NCBI RefSeq assembly: GCF_001316285.1
Contig: NZ_BBDO01000009.1
Coordinates: forward strand, 40,052-104,051
Direction of reading: 5' to 3'
DNA from: Vulcanisaeta sp. JCM 16161
Lineage (GTDB): Archaea > Thermoproteota > Thermoprotei > Thermoproteales > Thermocladiaceae
DNA: 64,000 nucleotides
Shown: positions 18,206 to 28,251 of the stretch, piece by piece
Layout: each line of letters starts with the position of its first letter
Position numbering within the stretch: the first letter of the stretch is position 1
Made by a program: the position numbers and the translations under genes
Notes under the pieces: model-generated
The model's database searches: none
What the model saw: only the letters and a program-made list of their open reading frames with translations
What the model was told of the DNA's origin: nothing

Positions 18206-20014
18206 GTGTCATCGGGTAAGGGCAGGATTGTATACATAAGCGGGCCTGTCGTTAAGGCTGAATTACCTGGAGCATTACTTTATGAGCTAGTCTTCGTCGG
18301 TGAGCTTGGACTCTTTGGCGAGGTTGTTAGAATTCAGGGTGATATGGCCTTTATACAGGTTTATGAGGAGACAACAGGGCTTAAACCCGGTGAACCAGTT
18401 ATTAGGACGGGCGAGCCACTTAGTGCGTGGTTAGGCCCTGGTATACTCAATAAGGTTTATGATGGTGTTCAAAGGCCATTATCGCTAATATTCGACTTAA
18501 CAAAAAGGCCATTCGTTGCCAGGGGCATTAATTATGAGAAGGCGCCGCCTCTAGACTTCAATAAGAAGTGGAAGTGGATACCAAAGGTTAAGGTTGGTGA
18601 TGAGGTTGAGGTTGGCGATATTCTCGCGTAGTCCAGAGACACCACTCGTTGAGCATAGGATCCTCTACCCACCGATCTATAGAACTGGCGGTGTCGTTAA
18701 GTACGTGGCGCCTGAGGGTGAGTACACAATTGACGATGTTATTGCTGAGGTCGAGACAAAGGAGGGAACCGTGAAGGTTAAGATGTGGCATAAATGGCCA
18801 GTGAGAAGGCCGAGACCGTTCAAGGAGAAGTTACCACCTGTTGAGCCACTAATAACGGGGATTAGGACCATAGACACCTTATTCCCAATAGCCATTGGCG
18901 GTGCAGCTGCAATACCTGGACCCTTTGGCAGTGGTAAGACGGTGACGATAAGGACGCTGGCAATGTACAGCGAGGCCAGGTTAGTATTCCCAGTGCTTTG
19001 TGGTGAGCGTGGTAATGAGGCTGCGGATGCGCTGCAGGGGTTGCTAAAGCTCGTTGATCCAAACACGGGTAGGCCGTTGATGGAGAGGACTACCATTATT
19101 GTGAATACATCCAACATGCCTGTGGCCGCTAGGGAGGCGAGCATATACATGGGTGTCACAATTGCTGAGTACTTCAGGGATCAGGGCTATGACTCGTTCT
19201 TAATGGCTGACTCAACGAGTAGGTGGGCTGAGGCGATGAGGGAGGTCGCTCTAAGGATCGGTGAGATGCCCAGTGAGGAGGGATTCCCGGCATACCTACC
19301 GACTAGGTTGGCGGAGTTCTATGAGAGGGCTGGTAGGGTCGTGACCCTCGGTAAGGGTAATAGGCTTGGCTCAGTCACGATAGCCGCGTCGGTGTCGCCG
19401 CCCGGTGGTGACTTCACGGAGCCGGTCACAAGCCATACGCTTAGGTTCATAGGCGCCTTCTGGCCGTTGGACGCGAAGCTTGCCTATTCGAGGCATTACC
19501 CAGCCATTAATTGGTTAATGGGCTTCAGTAGGTATGTCGACACGGTGGCTGAGTGGTATCAGAAGAATGTGGCGCCTGATTGGAGGGATCTTAGGGATGA
19601 GGCCGTCAGGATACTAACGAGGGAGGCCGAGCTTCAGGAGGTTGTGAGGATACTCGGCACTGAGGCACTCAGTGAGCAGGAGAAGCACCTGTTAAATGCG
19701 GCATTCCTGATCAGGGAGGGATTCCTTAAGCAGGATGCCTATCACCCAGTTGATGTTAGGTCATTACCGCCAAAGCAGTACTGGCTTCTTAGGCTCATCA
19801 TAACGTTCTATAGGAAGGGCCTTGAGGCGATTAACACGGTGTACCCGCCTCAGCACTTAGGGAGTTAGACGTTGTTAAGAGGTTGGCCAGGCTTAGGATG
19901 GAGGTTAGGAATGAGGAGTATAAGAAATTGGTCGATTATGAGCAGGAGTTAATAAGCGCCATTGACAACCTAATTAAGCAGTATGAGTCGCAGAGGGCGG
20001 CATCTACTGCTTAG
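18206..20014 (+). CDS. atpA: V/A-type ATP synthase catalytic subunit A (three frame shifts)
   Basis: The catalytic A subunit. Landmarks are [15 protein letters not shown] at the N terminus, the P-loop [16 protein letters not shown], the [11 protein letters not shown] segment, [18 protein letters not shown], the [12 protein letters not shown] motif and the signature [14 protein letters not shown]. Two missing G residues near 18630 and 18641 separate the N-terminal domain (ending VGDILA) from the continuation [14 protein letters not shown] third shift near 19860 hides the C-terminal [18 protein letters not shown] to a TAG at 20014. Repaired length is about 600 aa. GTG start. Essential, so the shifts are almost certainly errors. 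Confidence 0.95.
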
Positions 20015-20021
20015 GTTTACC

Positions 20022-20594
20022 TTAAATATTAATAACCGTGCTTACTAATGACTTTATTAATTGATAATTCTCATTTCCGCATAGAACAATAACGTATTTA
20101 TCACACCCAATACCACTTAACTTATTTAGCTCATCCGCAGCCTCACTTGACAACTCATCGAGGTAATTATTGAGCTTGAGTATTAGGAATTTATTTTGTG
20201 GACATACGAATTTAAGGAATAGTACTGCATCAGAACCATTCTTTATTGCAATATCCCTAAGCCTTATGATGAATTCCTCATTAATACTACGGTTGATTAC
20301 TGATGCGTAACACCTCCTACACTCGCACTTAAATACCTGGGAGAACTTCGTAACCTCCCTTATCTCATCAATGCCCAAATCACGCAATAATTTATTGAAT
20401 AATTCCTCACCCTTACTTGTTAGTTCAGCCCCACCTCTCATAACCCTGATAGCCCCCTGGCTCTTGAGCTCATTAAGTACGCGCCTTACAACGCCCTCGC
20501 CCATGCCGGAAACGGCACTTAGTGAGTACCTGCCCATTCTTCCATACCTCTTAAGCATTAGGAGCACCGTTAATTCCTCAGCACTCATTTGCAT
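20022..20594 (-). CDS. Winged-helix DUF4443 transcription regulator
   Basis: A 190-aa intact protein (start 20594, or ATG 20588). The N-terminal winged helix (about 5-65) has LTVLLMLKRYGRMGRYSLSAV, GMGEGVVRRVLNELKSQGAI and LTSKGEELF. The C-terminal domain (about 75-190) matches DUF4443, found after archaeal wHTH domains, and holds a CECRRC motif (about 95-100) that may bind metal. It is probably a ligand- or redox-responsive repressor. It is divergent from cysS (72 bp between starts), so cysS or itself is a plausible target (inference). Confidence 0.75.
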   Translation of the reverse strand: MQMSAEELTVLLMLKRYGRMGRYSLSAVSGMGEGVVRRVLNELKSQGAIRVMRGGAELTSKGEELFNKLLRDLGIDEIREVTKFSQVFKCECRRCYASVINRSINEEFIIRLRDIAIKNGSDAVLFLKFVCPQNKFLILKLNNYLDELSSEAADELNKLSGIGCDKYVIVLCGNENYQLIKSLVSTVINI

Positions 20595-20665
20595 TAGTTA
20601 CTACTTAACCTAGGTAAAAATAATTTTCCTTTACCAAGTTATATTTATTAATCCTTACAGCAATT

Positions 20666-22173
20666 GTGCCTGGTGATCATCATTTGCCCAGTAAGGGCAT
20701 GTACACGAACTCCAGGGAATTACCAATAATGGCCTACAACACCGCATCAAAAAGCCTTGAGAAGATAACCCTCCTACGCCCTGGCCTCGCCAGGATCTAC
20801 GTATGTGGATTAACACCGTACGACTCAATGCATGTTGGGCATGCGAGGACGTTCGTATTCTATGACATATTCAGGAGGTACCTGGAGTACTTGGGTGCTG
20901 AGGTTCGGTTTGTGACTAACTTCACGGATATTGATGATAAGATAATAAACAGGGCTAGACAGGAATTCGGGAGTGACTTAATTAATAGGTGGTATGACAT
21001 ACCGAGTAGGTACATTAAGGAGTTCTTTGAGGCTATGGATAGGTTATACGTAAAGAAGGCATATGCATATCCAAAGGTCACTGAGAACGTTAATGACATG
21101 CTTAAGTGGATACAGGAGCTCGTTAATAGAGGTCTAGCCTATGTTAGTCCTGATGGTTCGGTTTATTTTGATATAACGAAGGTGCCCAGGTATGGTGAGT
21201 TCTCGGGCCAGAAGATTGAGGACCTAATCGCGGGTGCCAGGGTTGAGCCGGAGCCAGGTAAGAGGAATCCACTGGACTTCGCACTCTGGAAGTCCTGGAG
21301 TGAGGGCGAGCCCTGGTGGAATAGCCCATGGAGCCCGGGCAGGCCAGGCTGGCACCTGGAGTGCGTGGTAATGTCCAGCAAGTACCTCGGCGTACCCTTT
21401 GACATACACGGTGGTGGGCAGGACTTAATATTCCCTCATCACGAGAACGAGATCGCAATAGCCAGGGTTTACTTCGGGATAGATTACTTCGCGAGGTATT
21501 GGATACACGTTGGCCTAGTAACCATTAAGGGTCAGAAGATGAGTAAGTCGCTTGGTAACATAATACCGATAATGGACGTATTAAGGAAATACGATGGTGA
21601 GGTGCTGAGGCTTTATTACGCAATGACCCAGTACAGGAAGCCCATGGACTTCGACCCAGACGCGCTGGATCAGGTCAGGAACTCGCTAATGAGTGTATAC
21701 GCGGCGTATGACATGCTCATCGAGGCCATAAACGAGGCCTCTGACACGGGCGATAAGGATGCCGAATTATTAGGTAAGGTTAATGGTTTTGTTAATTCCT
21801 TCGAGGAGTCAATGAATAATGACATAAACACGAGCGGCGCAGTTGCAGCGCTCATGGACTTCGCCAGGTACGTAACATCCACAGTCATCTACAACACACA
21901 GCACTTCTCAAGGAATGCATTAACCAATGCACTAACGGCCTTTAGCGACCTAGCGAATATACTCGGAATACTAAACAGGACAAGACTACCACCATCACTC
22001 GTCTCACTAATAGACACCCTAATAAAGGTCAGGGCCAATTAAGGGCTAGAAAGATGTTCGACCTCGCGGATGAGATTAGGAATGAACTTGGGAGGCTTGG
22101 TGTTGTAATAAGCGACGTCGGCAGTAAGACGTATTGGTACATTGATAGGGATAAGCTATCCCAATTTAGTTAG
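20666..22173 (+). CDS. cysS: Cysteinyl-tRNA synthetase (C terminus frame shifted near 22040)
   Basis: Class I cysteinyl-tRNA synthetase charges tRNA-Cys. It has the Zn/Cys-binding start IYVCGLTPYDSMHVGHA (HIGH-like HVGH, about residues 56-59), the TNFTDIDDKII motif, WHLECVVMS, DIHGGGQDLIFPHHENEIA and the KMSKS loop GQKMSKSLGNI. A lost T near 22040 ends the main frame. The tail continues RARKMFDLADEIRNELGRLG and ends at TAG 22173. The start is uncertain: GTG 20666, ATG 20699 and ATG 20729 are possible, and the last matches bacterial N termini best. A TATA-like sequence lies at about 20640-20652. Confidence 0.95.
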
Positions 22174-22192
22174 GTCTTTACCTTGGGTGTGT

Positions 22193-22226
22193 AGAGTCGC
22201 CGTAATTATATAATTACGGCGACTCT
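22193..22226. repeat. 34-bp perfect palindrome in the cysS-GH15 spacer
   Basis: AGAGTCGCCGTAATTAT (22193-22209) is followed immediately by its exact reverse complement (22210-22226), with no spacer and no mismatch. It lies 20 bp after the cysS stop and about 105 bp before the GH15 start. The AT-rich centre resembles a TATA element readable in both directions, and the outer arms are GC-rich. No T-tract follows, so it does not look like an intrinsic terminator. Candidate uses are a dimeric regulator site, an extruding cruciform or a transcript hairpin. Confidence 0.8.
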
Positions 22227-22330
22227 CCAGGTCCAATGCACGAAGCACGATTTATCCATGCCCCCTACATGGCTTATTATTGAATCCCTGAATAAATGCT
22301 TATTACCTCCTTTAATTCGGTACTAGGTAA

Positions 22331-24172
22331 ATGAGGACCGTATTCCTTAGTAATGGTTCATTAGCTTTATTGTATGATGAGAATTACTACATAAGGGACA
22401 TTTACTACCCATTACTTGGTCAGCATCACCACCACTCCTTCGGTGGCAGGTTTAAGATTGGTATTTGGCATGATGGTAGGTTCACGTGGCTTGAAAACAT
22501 AGGTAATAAGGAGATTAAGTTAAGTGGTTCGAGGGCGGAACTCAACGCTTACTGGGATGGGCTTAACATCCACATGGAAGATACGGTGTTAATACCGCAA
22601 CCCGTGCTCGTCAAACACGTATCTATTAAGGGACCAGGTTTCGTAAGAGTTATCTTTTATCATGATTTTAAATTGAATGATTACGAGGCTGGCGATACCG
22701 CATTCTACGATCCATCATTGGACGCGGTATTTCACTATAAAGGGAATACATGGTTTGGAATAGCATCTACGAACCCAATCTATGAATATACAACAGGTAG
22801 GAGAGACCTCAACGTCGTGTTACCCGACTGTGAGGATGGCACATTAAGTAAGAACCCGATAGCCCAGGGCTCTGTGGCCTCGGCAGTATCCATAGCGAGC
22901 CCCGAGTTTTACTACTTCATGGTGGCTGGTGATAATTATGAGAGGGTTATGAGATTAATAATTGAGCTTAGGAATAGGAGTAATGTAGAGACATACTTCC
23001 GAAGGTCAGTTAATTACTGGAATAACGTGGCCTCTGAGTACGGCGATGATGAGTTGGCTTCGCAAAGCATCGTGGTCCTGCTCGGTCATGTCGGTATTAA
23101 TGGTTCGATACCGGCCTCCCTGGACACTTCAATAATAAAGTTTAACCTGGACACGTATGGTTACCTATGGCCTAGAGATGCCGCATTCGCGGCCATGGCC
23201 CTAGACATGGCTGGCTATTACACCTTCACGAAGCGCTTCTACACCCTAATCTTTAAGTTATTTGGTGGTGAGGGCTTCCTATTCCAAAAGTATAACCAAG
23301 CGGTACCTGGGCTCTACATGGCATCCGTGGACTGCCAGGAGTAGGAAGTCACTGAATATTCAGGAGGACGAGACTGCACGGTGATTTACGCCTTCTGGCA
23401 CTACTTCCAGAGGACTAGGGATTATGACCTGCTTAGGGAGGTTTATGACGTAATAACGAGGGCCGCAAACTTCATGGTTAATTTCAGGGATGAGAAACTG
23501 AAACTACCCCTCGAATCCTACGACCTATGGGAGGAGAGGCTCGGTGTGCATACGTACACCGCCGCGTCCGTTTACGCAGGCCTACTTGCGGCGAGTAACC
23601 TGGCTAAGATGCTTGGTGAGTATGAGAGCGCCAGTAAGTGGGAGGAGGCAGCCATGGAGATTCGCGAAGCCATTAGGAACTACTTATTTGATAAGGAGAG
23701 GGGTGTTTTCTATAGGTCGGTTAGGGTTGATGATGGTAAAATAACGGAGGTTGACAGGACCGTTGACGCAAGTATAATGGGTATATTCCTATTCAATGTA
23801 TTTGACGTTTATGAGCCACTGCTCGAGAGCAGCGTCAAGGTTATTATGGATAGGCTTTGGGTTAAGCCCATTGGTGGTATTGCTCGTTATGAGGGTGATT
23901 ACTACCAAAGGGTTCCCGGCGACTACAGCGGTATTCCCGGTAATCCATGGGTAATAACCACGCTTTGGGTTGCCCAGTACTACATGGCTAAGGGTGATTG
24001 TTATAGGGCTAGGGACCTGATATCGTGGGTTAATAGGGTGAAGACCCCCACGAACCTACTGCCTGAGCAGGTTGACCCATTTAGGGGATTACCAGTTTCA
24101 GTAACTCCCCTCGTTTGGAGTCATGCGGAGTATTTAAGGACCTACATAATGAGGAAGAGGCAGTGCGCCTAG
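22331..24172 (+). CDS. GH15 glucoamylase/glucodextranase-like (two frame shifts)
   Basis: Glycoside hydrolase family 15, releasing glucose from the non-reducing ends of alpha-glucans. The N-terminal supersandwich domain starts NGSLALLYDENYYIRDIYYP and includes GIASTNPIYEYTTGRRD. The (alpha/alpha)6 catalytic domain starts near YGYLWPRDAAFAAMALD. Shifts near 23310 and 23378 hide STWHPWT and IQEDETATVIYAF, which carries a family acidic pair. The rest includes ESYDLWEERLGVHTYTAASVYAGL and VDASIMGIFLFN. Repaired length is about 615 aa. There is no signal peptide, so it probably acts on cytoplasmic glycogen or maltodextrin, feeding the glycolysis genes downstream. Stop shares CTAG with the convergent pfp. 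Confidence 0.9.
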
Positions 24173-25170
24173 GTTCCCCAGTACGTTTCATAAAGCCTCA
24201 TCCAATAACCACTGACCAACCTATTTTTGCCTAAGACCTCGGTTATCGGCACCCTAACTATGTCGCCACCTCTATAGGCAATCATCTTACCGAAGTCGCC
24301 ACCCTCAATGGCATTAAAGGCCTCCGTGGCAAATCTAACGGCTAATACCCTATCGAATGCCGTTGGTGGTGCGCCCCTAATGACGTGCCCTGGAATCACG
24401 GCCCTAGTCTCAAGACCCGTGACCTTCTCTATGTATTGAGCCAATTCATTACCAACACCACCAAGTCTGGAATGGCCGAACTCATCCCTAGGGCCACCGT
24501 ACTCCTTAATACCCTCGGAAACGACGACCAAGGCCCACCCCCTACCCCTATACACCTCCTTAACCCTGTTAGCAACGACATCCCAGTTAACAGGCCTCTC
24601 GGGTATGAGGACGAAGTCGGCCATTGTAGCCAACCCAGTGAATAGGGCTATCCAACCAGCCTCCCTACCATGACCTCAACGACACCAACCCTCTCATGGG
24701 AAATTAATGTCGTCTTAAAGTTCTCAGTAACCTTAATAGCCTCGTTGACGGCCGTATCGAAGCCTATCGTGTAATCCGTACCGTAAACATCATTATCGAT
24801 TGTCTTTGGAACACCAACCACGTTAGCCAAACCCCGCGCCTGCGTCTGTGCAGCGGCGCTTAACGTATCATCACCACCAATCGCCACAATCACGTCTAAG
24901 CCAAGCTCCTTAAGATTCCTGGCAAAGACTCAGCCCTAGCCTCATCCTTGAAGGGATTCGTTCTCGAAGTCCTAATGAATGTACCACCCGTAAATGCAAA
25001 GTCTATTAGGTCCTTAGACGTAACCCTCCTAACCTCCTTATCCAGTATTCCCCTCCAGCCATGGTATATCGCGTAAACCTCATGTTTCTTTTCCAATAAT
25101 TTAGTCAGTGTGTATACGGCTATGTTAAGCCTGGCGCATCACCACCCCCAGTGAGGATACCCACCTTCAT
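24169..25170 (-). CDS. pfp: Phosphofructokinase, probably PPi-dependent (frame shifted)
   Basis: PfkA-family enzyme interconverting fructose 6-phosphate and fructose 1,6-bisphosphate. Repaired sequence begins KVGILTGGGDAPGLNIAV and continues GWRGILDKEVR, IVAIGGDDTLSAA, VVGVPKTIDNDVYGTDYTIG, VEVMGREAGWIAL and RAVIPGHVIRGAPPTAFDR. GGDD (instead of GGDG) and PKTIDND (instead of PGTIDND) are the residues linked to pyrophosphate rather than ATP use. Frame changes fall near 25127, 24930, 24893 and 24640. The start overlaps the fba stop (ATGA); an fba-pfp operon is known in Thermoproteus tenax. About 333 aa. Confidence 0.9.
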
Positions 25171-25962
25171 TTAACCTCACCCAGCACCTCAACAACCTTC
25201 TTACCTCCATAGACGATTTCCGAAAGGACCTTGGCGAATTTTAATGCATCCCTCCTCTGCCATACATTCCTACCAACCGCAATACCGATGGCTCCAGCCT
25301 CTATAACGCCCTCCACCTGCCTCAGAAACTCTTCCTCTGTCTTCGTCTTAGGGCCGCCCGACATTAATACCGGTACCTTACCCGCGACCTTAACGGCCCA
25401 GGAGAATGTCTTTGGATCGCCAGTGTACTTAATCTTCATGGCATCCGCACCAAGCTCAAGGGCAACCCTGGCTGCGTAGGCCACTATTTCCGGCGCTGTC
25501 TCGTTCGTTACCTTACCACCCCTTGGGTACGACCAGACGATCAGCGGCATATCGAACTTAACGGCCTCCCTCTTTATCCTAGCCAACTCCTCAAACATCT
25601 TCCACTCATAACCACTGCCTGGGTATATGGTGTAACCCACGGCGGAGGCGCCTAGCTTACGGCCTCCTCAACAGTGCAGTTGGCAACTGATATTGGCTCA
25701 CCGTTGTATAGGCTTGTCTTACCATTCAACTTCACAATAAGCGGCACACTACCGTCATAGTACTTCTCAGCAATACCCCTCTGGAAAACAACACCGTCGA
25801 AGCCTGCCTCACGGGCTAATTTAAGTATGTACTCGGGATCCGCTGAGTCGGGGTTATCTAGGAAGTCTGTGGTCCATGCTCAATGCCGTGGTCATAGGCA
25901 AGTATTATTGACTTACCCCTCCTCGCGAATGTCCTCAGGAATTTCTCAATTAATCCTGCCAT
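25167..25962 (-). CDS. fba: Archaeal class I fructose-bisphosphate aldolase (frame shifted)
   Basis: DhnA-type class I aldolase, forming or cleaving fructose 1,6-bisphosphate by Schiff base. Repaired from ATG 25962: GKSIILAYDHGIEHGP, DGVVFQRGIAEKYY, PLIVKLNGKTSL, GASAVGYTIYPGSGYEW, VIAYAARVALELGADAMKIKYTGD (the active-site Lys lies in MKIKYTGD), PVLMSGGPKT and GAIGIAVGRNVWQR. Shifts are near 25875 and 25660. It is upstream of and overlaps pfp, so the two steps are cotranscribed. Its 264-aa size is usual. Confidence 0.92.
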
Positions 25963-26041
25963 CAACTACCTCATTGATTAAACCCATATTTAATATGTGG
26001 ATGTTAGAAATGTATTGTTGGGTATAATGATTACACCACTT

Positions 26042-26766
26042 CTATGCATTATTACCCTCGATGTTTATTGTGATACCGTAGATATCCCTAATTTGTTTAA
26101 GTAGGTCGTTAACCATGAACCTAAGTATTTCAACACCAACCTCAGGCCTTATGAGGTCTCTACGTAACAAACCAACAACACCCGTATCACTAACATCAAT
26201 AGTCCTAACAAGGTTTATATTGCCATTAACCTCAGCATCAATGATCCTATCCCATCTAATGAGGTCCCTATTTATCGCAGCAATCAACGATGTCTCGACG
26301 GAATCCGCATGGCCAAAGATGGGAAGTATTTCGTAATGTAATCAACGACTCTCTTATTATATACGTAATAATGATAGACCCTGGGCCTAACCCTTGAGTA
26401 GTTCCACTCCTTAACAACTATATTCAGGGCGTCGACATTACCACCATGACCATTAACAAACACAACGCCAATGGGGCCATGCGGATACACTCTCGACAAA
26501 GTCAAGGAGATAATGAACCAGGCTTTCAAAGCGAACCCACGTAGTACCTGTGAAGCCTACGTGCTCCATCGATGAACCAACGGCAATTAATGGGTAGAGC
26601 AAAGCCCTATCCTGCATTTTTCGCTCGGCCTCAGTAGCCACGTAATTCGCGATTATGGAATCCGTACCCAGGGGTAGGTGGGGCCCATGCTGCTCGATTG
26701 ACCCAATTGGCACAATGATTAGTGGTCCTTAGGTACTTCACCACGTGTTATCTCCAGTATCCTCAT
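26042..26766 (-). CDS. Creatininase-family amidohydrolase (three frame shifts)
   Basis: Creatininase-superfamily metal-dependent amidohydrolase. Motifs include PIGSIEQHGPHLPLGTDSIIA (metal-binding Glu, His and Asp), VFVNGHGGNVDAL and, after a shift, GHADSVETSLIAAINRD. In archaea this family includes ArfB, the deformylase acting after GTP cyclohydrolase III; since arfA is also in this window, ArfB is a plausible but unproven identity. Frame changes are near 26718, 26490 and 26300. Start ATG 26766. About 240 aa. It lies between fba and the TtuA-like gene on the same strand. Confidence 0.8.
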
Positions 26767-26790
26767 ATGATAACGTTAAATGTATTATTA

Positions 26791-27984
26791 TTAAAAGCCT
26801 GCGTTTAATCCCCGTATCTTCACCTTAACGACCTCCCTAGTATACGGACCAAGCGCGTTGCCGAGTATTCTCTGCGTGAATCTATCGAAGGCACATACCT
26901 CACTACTTGTCGGTAATCCGCATATCCTACATAGGCGAGTTTCATTACTCACTTGACCATCTGCCCTACTTATTACCATGTATGAATCAATGTTCCTAAC
27001 AATGCCCCTTAGGAAACTCAGCTTAATGCCTGGGTGCGTTCTCTCGAGTTCATTAAACATAGTCTTCAACTGGTCCTCCAACACGTTCCTTGGCTTGTAC
27101 GGACAGGGCTGCGCAACAAAGGGTAGCTGCGCAGCTATTGAGTATAGCAGGGTCTCCCTCTCGTAGGTCTCGTATAATGGCCGTATGTGGGCCACGCCGC
27201 CCTTCATGGTCTCCGTTCTCGGTATGAGCTTTACCAATGATCTATAGTCATGAATTAATAACGCCTTTAACGCATATGCTGCAATGTCATCCGCGTGGTG
27301 GCCTGTGGCCACTGAGGATGCGTTAAGCTCCACAGCCGCAGCATTATAGATGTATCTCCGGGTTAAACCACATATGGAGCAGGGAGGTCTCCCAGACCTA
27401 TCTCTGTGAATTACGTCAGGGAAGTCCATGTTAAATAATTCTCTGTATGTAATCAATACTAGTGGCGCGCCCGTCATCCTAGTCAATTCCTCAACGGCGG
27501 ACCTAGCCTTCTCTGAGTAATTGGGTATTCCCTGATCAATGTGTAGTGCGACCAGGTCAAACTTGAGGTCCTTTCTAAGCTCAGAGAGTACTTGAAGCAT
27601 TGTAGAGCTATCCTTGCCGCCTGATATCGACGCCATTACCGTATCGCCACCCTTAATCAATTTGTACTCCTCAATAACCTTACCGACCCTCTTCCTAATA
27701 AACTCGATAAAGTGCTCCTTACACAGCGTTAGCCTTGCATACGGTATTCTCACAAAGGCCCTCCTACCACAGATACTACACCTACCAGGTATTGACTCCC
27801 TAACAACCCCAACAACATCACCAGCACGGAGACCCCTACCCAAATCATCAATAAGGGTGCCATTGACAAAAACATGGGTGGCATCATCAGCCCCAACGGC
27901 ACTTAACAATTCCTTAACACTCATAGAACCAGGACTAACCAATGCATACTTACCCTCCTGAACAAACTCAACCCTAACAGACAT
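26791..27984 (-). CDS. TtuA/Ncs6-like tRNA thiolation enzyme with N-terminal beta-grasp-like domain
   Basis: An intact 397-aa protein (ATG 27984). Residues about 1-62 resemble a ThiS/MoaD ubiquitin-like domain (SVRVEFVQEG, MSVKELLSAVGADDATHVFV, LRAGDVVGVV). From about 66 it is a canonical TtuA/Ncs6: zinc CSICG, the PP-loop SGGKDSSTM, HIDQGIPNYSEKA, RPPCSICGLTRRYIYN, SVATGHHADDIA, and a C-terminal zinc site CRICGLPTSSEVC. TtuA thiolates U54 in thermophile tRNAs and Ncs6 thiolates U34, using a ubiquitin-like sulfur carrier. Here a carrier-like domain appears fused in cis, but without a C-terminal GG. Confidence 0.85.
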   Translation of the reverse strand: MSVRVEFVQEGKYALVSPGSMSVKELLSAVGADDATHVFVNGTLIDDLGRGLRAGDVVGVVRESIPGRCSICGRRAFVRIPYARLTLCKEHFIEFIRKRVGKVIEEYKLIKGGDTVMASISGGKDSSTMLQVLSELRKDLKFDLVALHIDQGIPNYSEKARSAVEELTRMTGAPLVLITYRELFNMDFPDVIHRDRSGRPPCSICGLTRRYIYNAAAVELNASSVATGHHADDIAAYALKALLIHDYRSLVKLIPRTETMKGGVAHIRPLYETYERETLLYSIAAQLPFVAQPCPYKPRNVLEDQLKTMFNELERTHPGIKLSFLRGIVRNIDSYMVISRADGQVSNETRLCRICGLPTSSEVCAFDRFTQRILGNALGPYTREVVKVKIRGLNAGF

Positions 27985-28030
27985 GGTGAGAATCAATAAC
28001 TAAAATGCAATCGCCTTAAAAATAATTGAG

Positions 28031-28219
28031 GTGTTTAGGAGGACTGGGTCTCTTGTTGTGTTGAAGGTGGTTCCTGAGGTCGTGGAGGGTGGATTGATTG
28101 GTGATAAGTCGCTTTATGTATTTCTCCGAGAATTGGTGTATCACGACATTGCGGAGAAGGTCGATGGTGAGAACGTGATCGCAGACCCAATACCCAGGAA
28201 AGCCATACTTAAATTATGA
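28031..28219 (+). CDS. Small hypothetical protein, 62 aa
   Basis: A short intact ORF from GTG 28031, divergent from the TtuA-like gene by 46 bp. The sequence (SLVVLKVVPEVVEGG, SLYVFLRELVYHDIAEKV, PIPRKAILKL) has normal local codon use and looks like a small soluble alpha/beta protein. I do not recognise a family. The AT-rich spacer could hold back-to-back promoters. Confidence 0.45.
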   Translation: MFRRTGSLVVLKVVPEVVEGGLIGDKSLYVFLRELVYHDIAEKVDGENVIADPIPRKAILKL

Positions 28220-28251
28220 CACTACCTTTAGACTGATTAAGCATCCCGGTC

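Noticed and set aside
16406..20014. Programmed frameshifting or an altered genetic code as explanation of the split essential genes
   Set aside because: Shift sites share no slippery sequence or structure, occur in nearly all pathways, and are each repaired by adding one base to a homopolymer.
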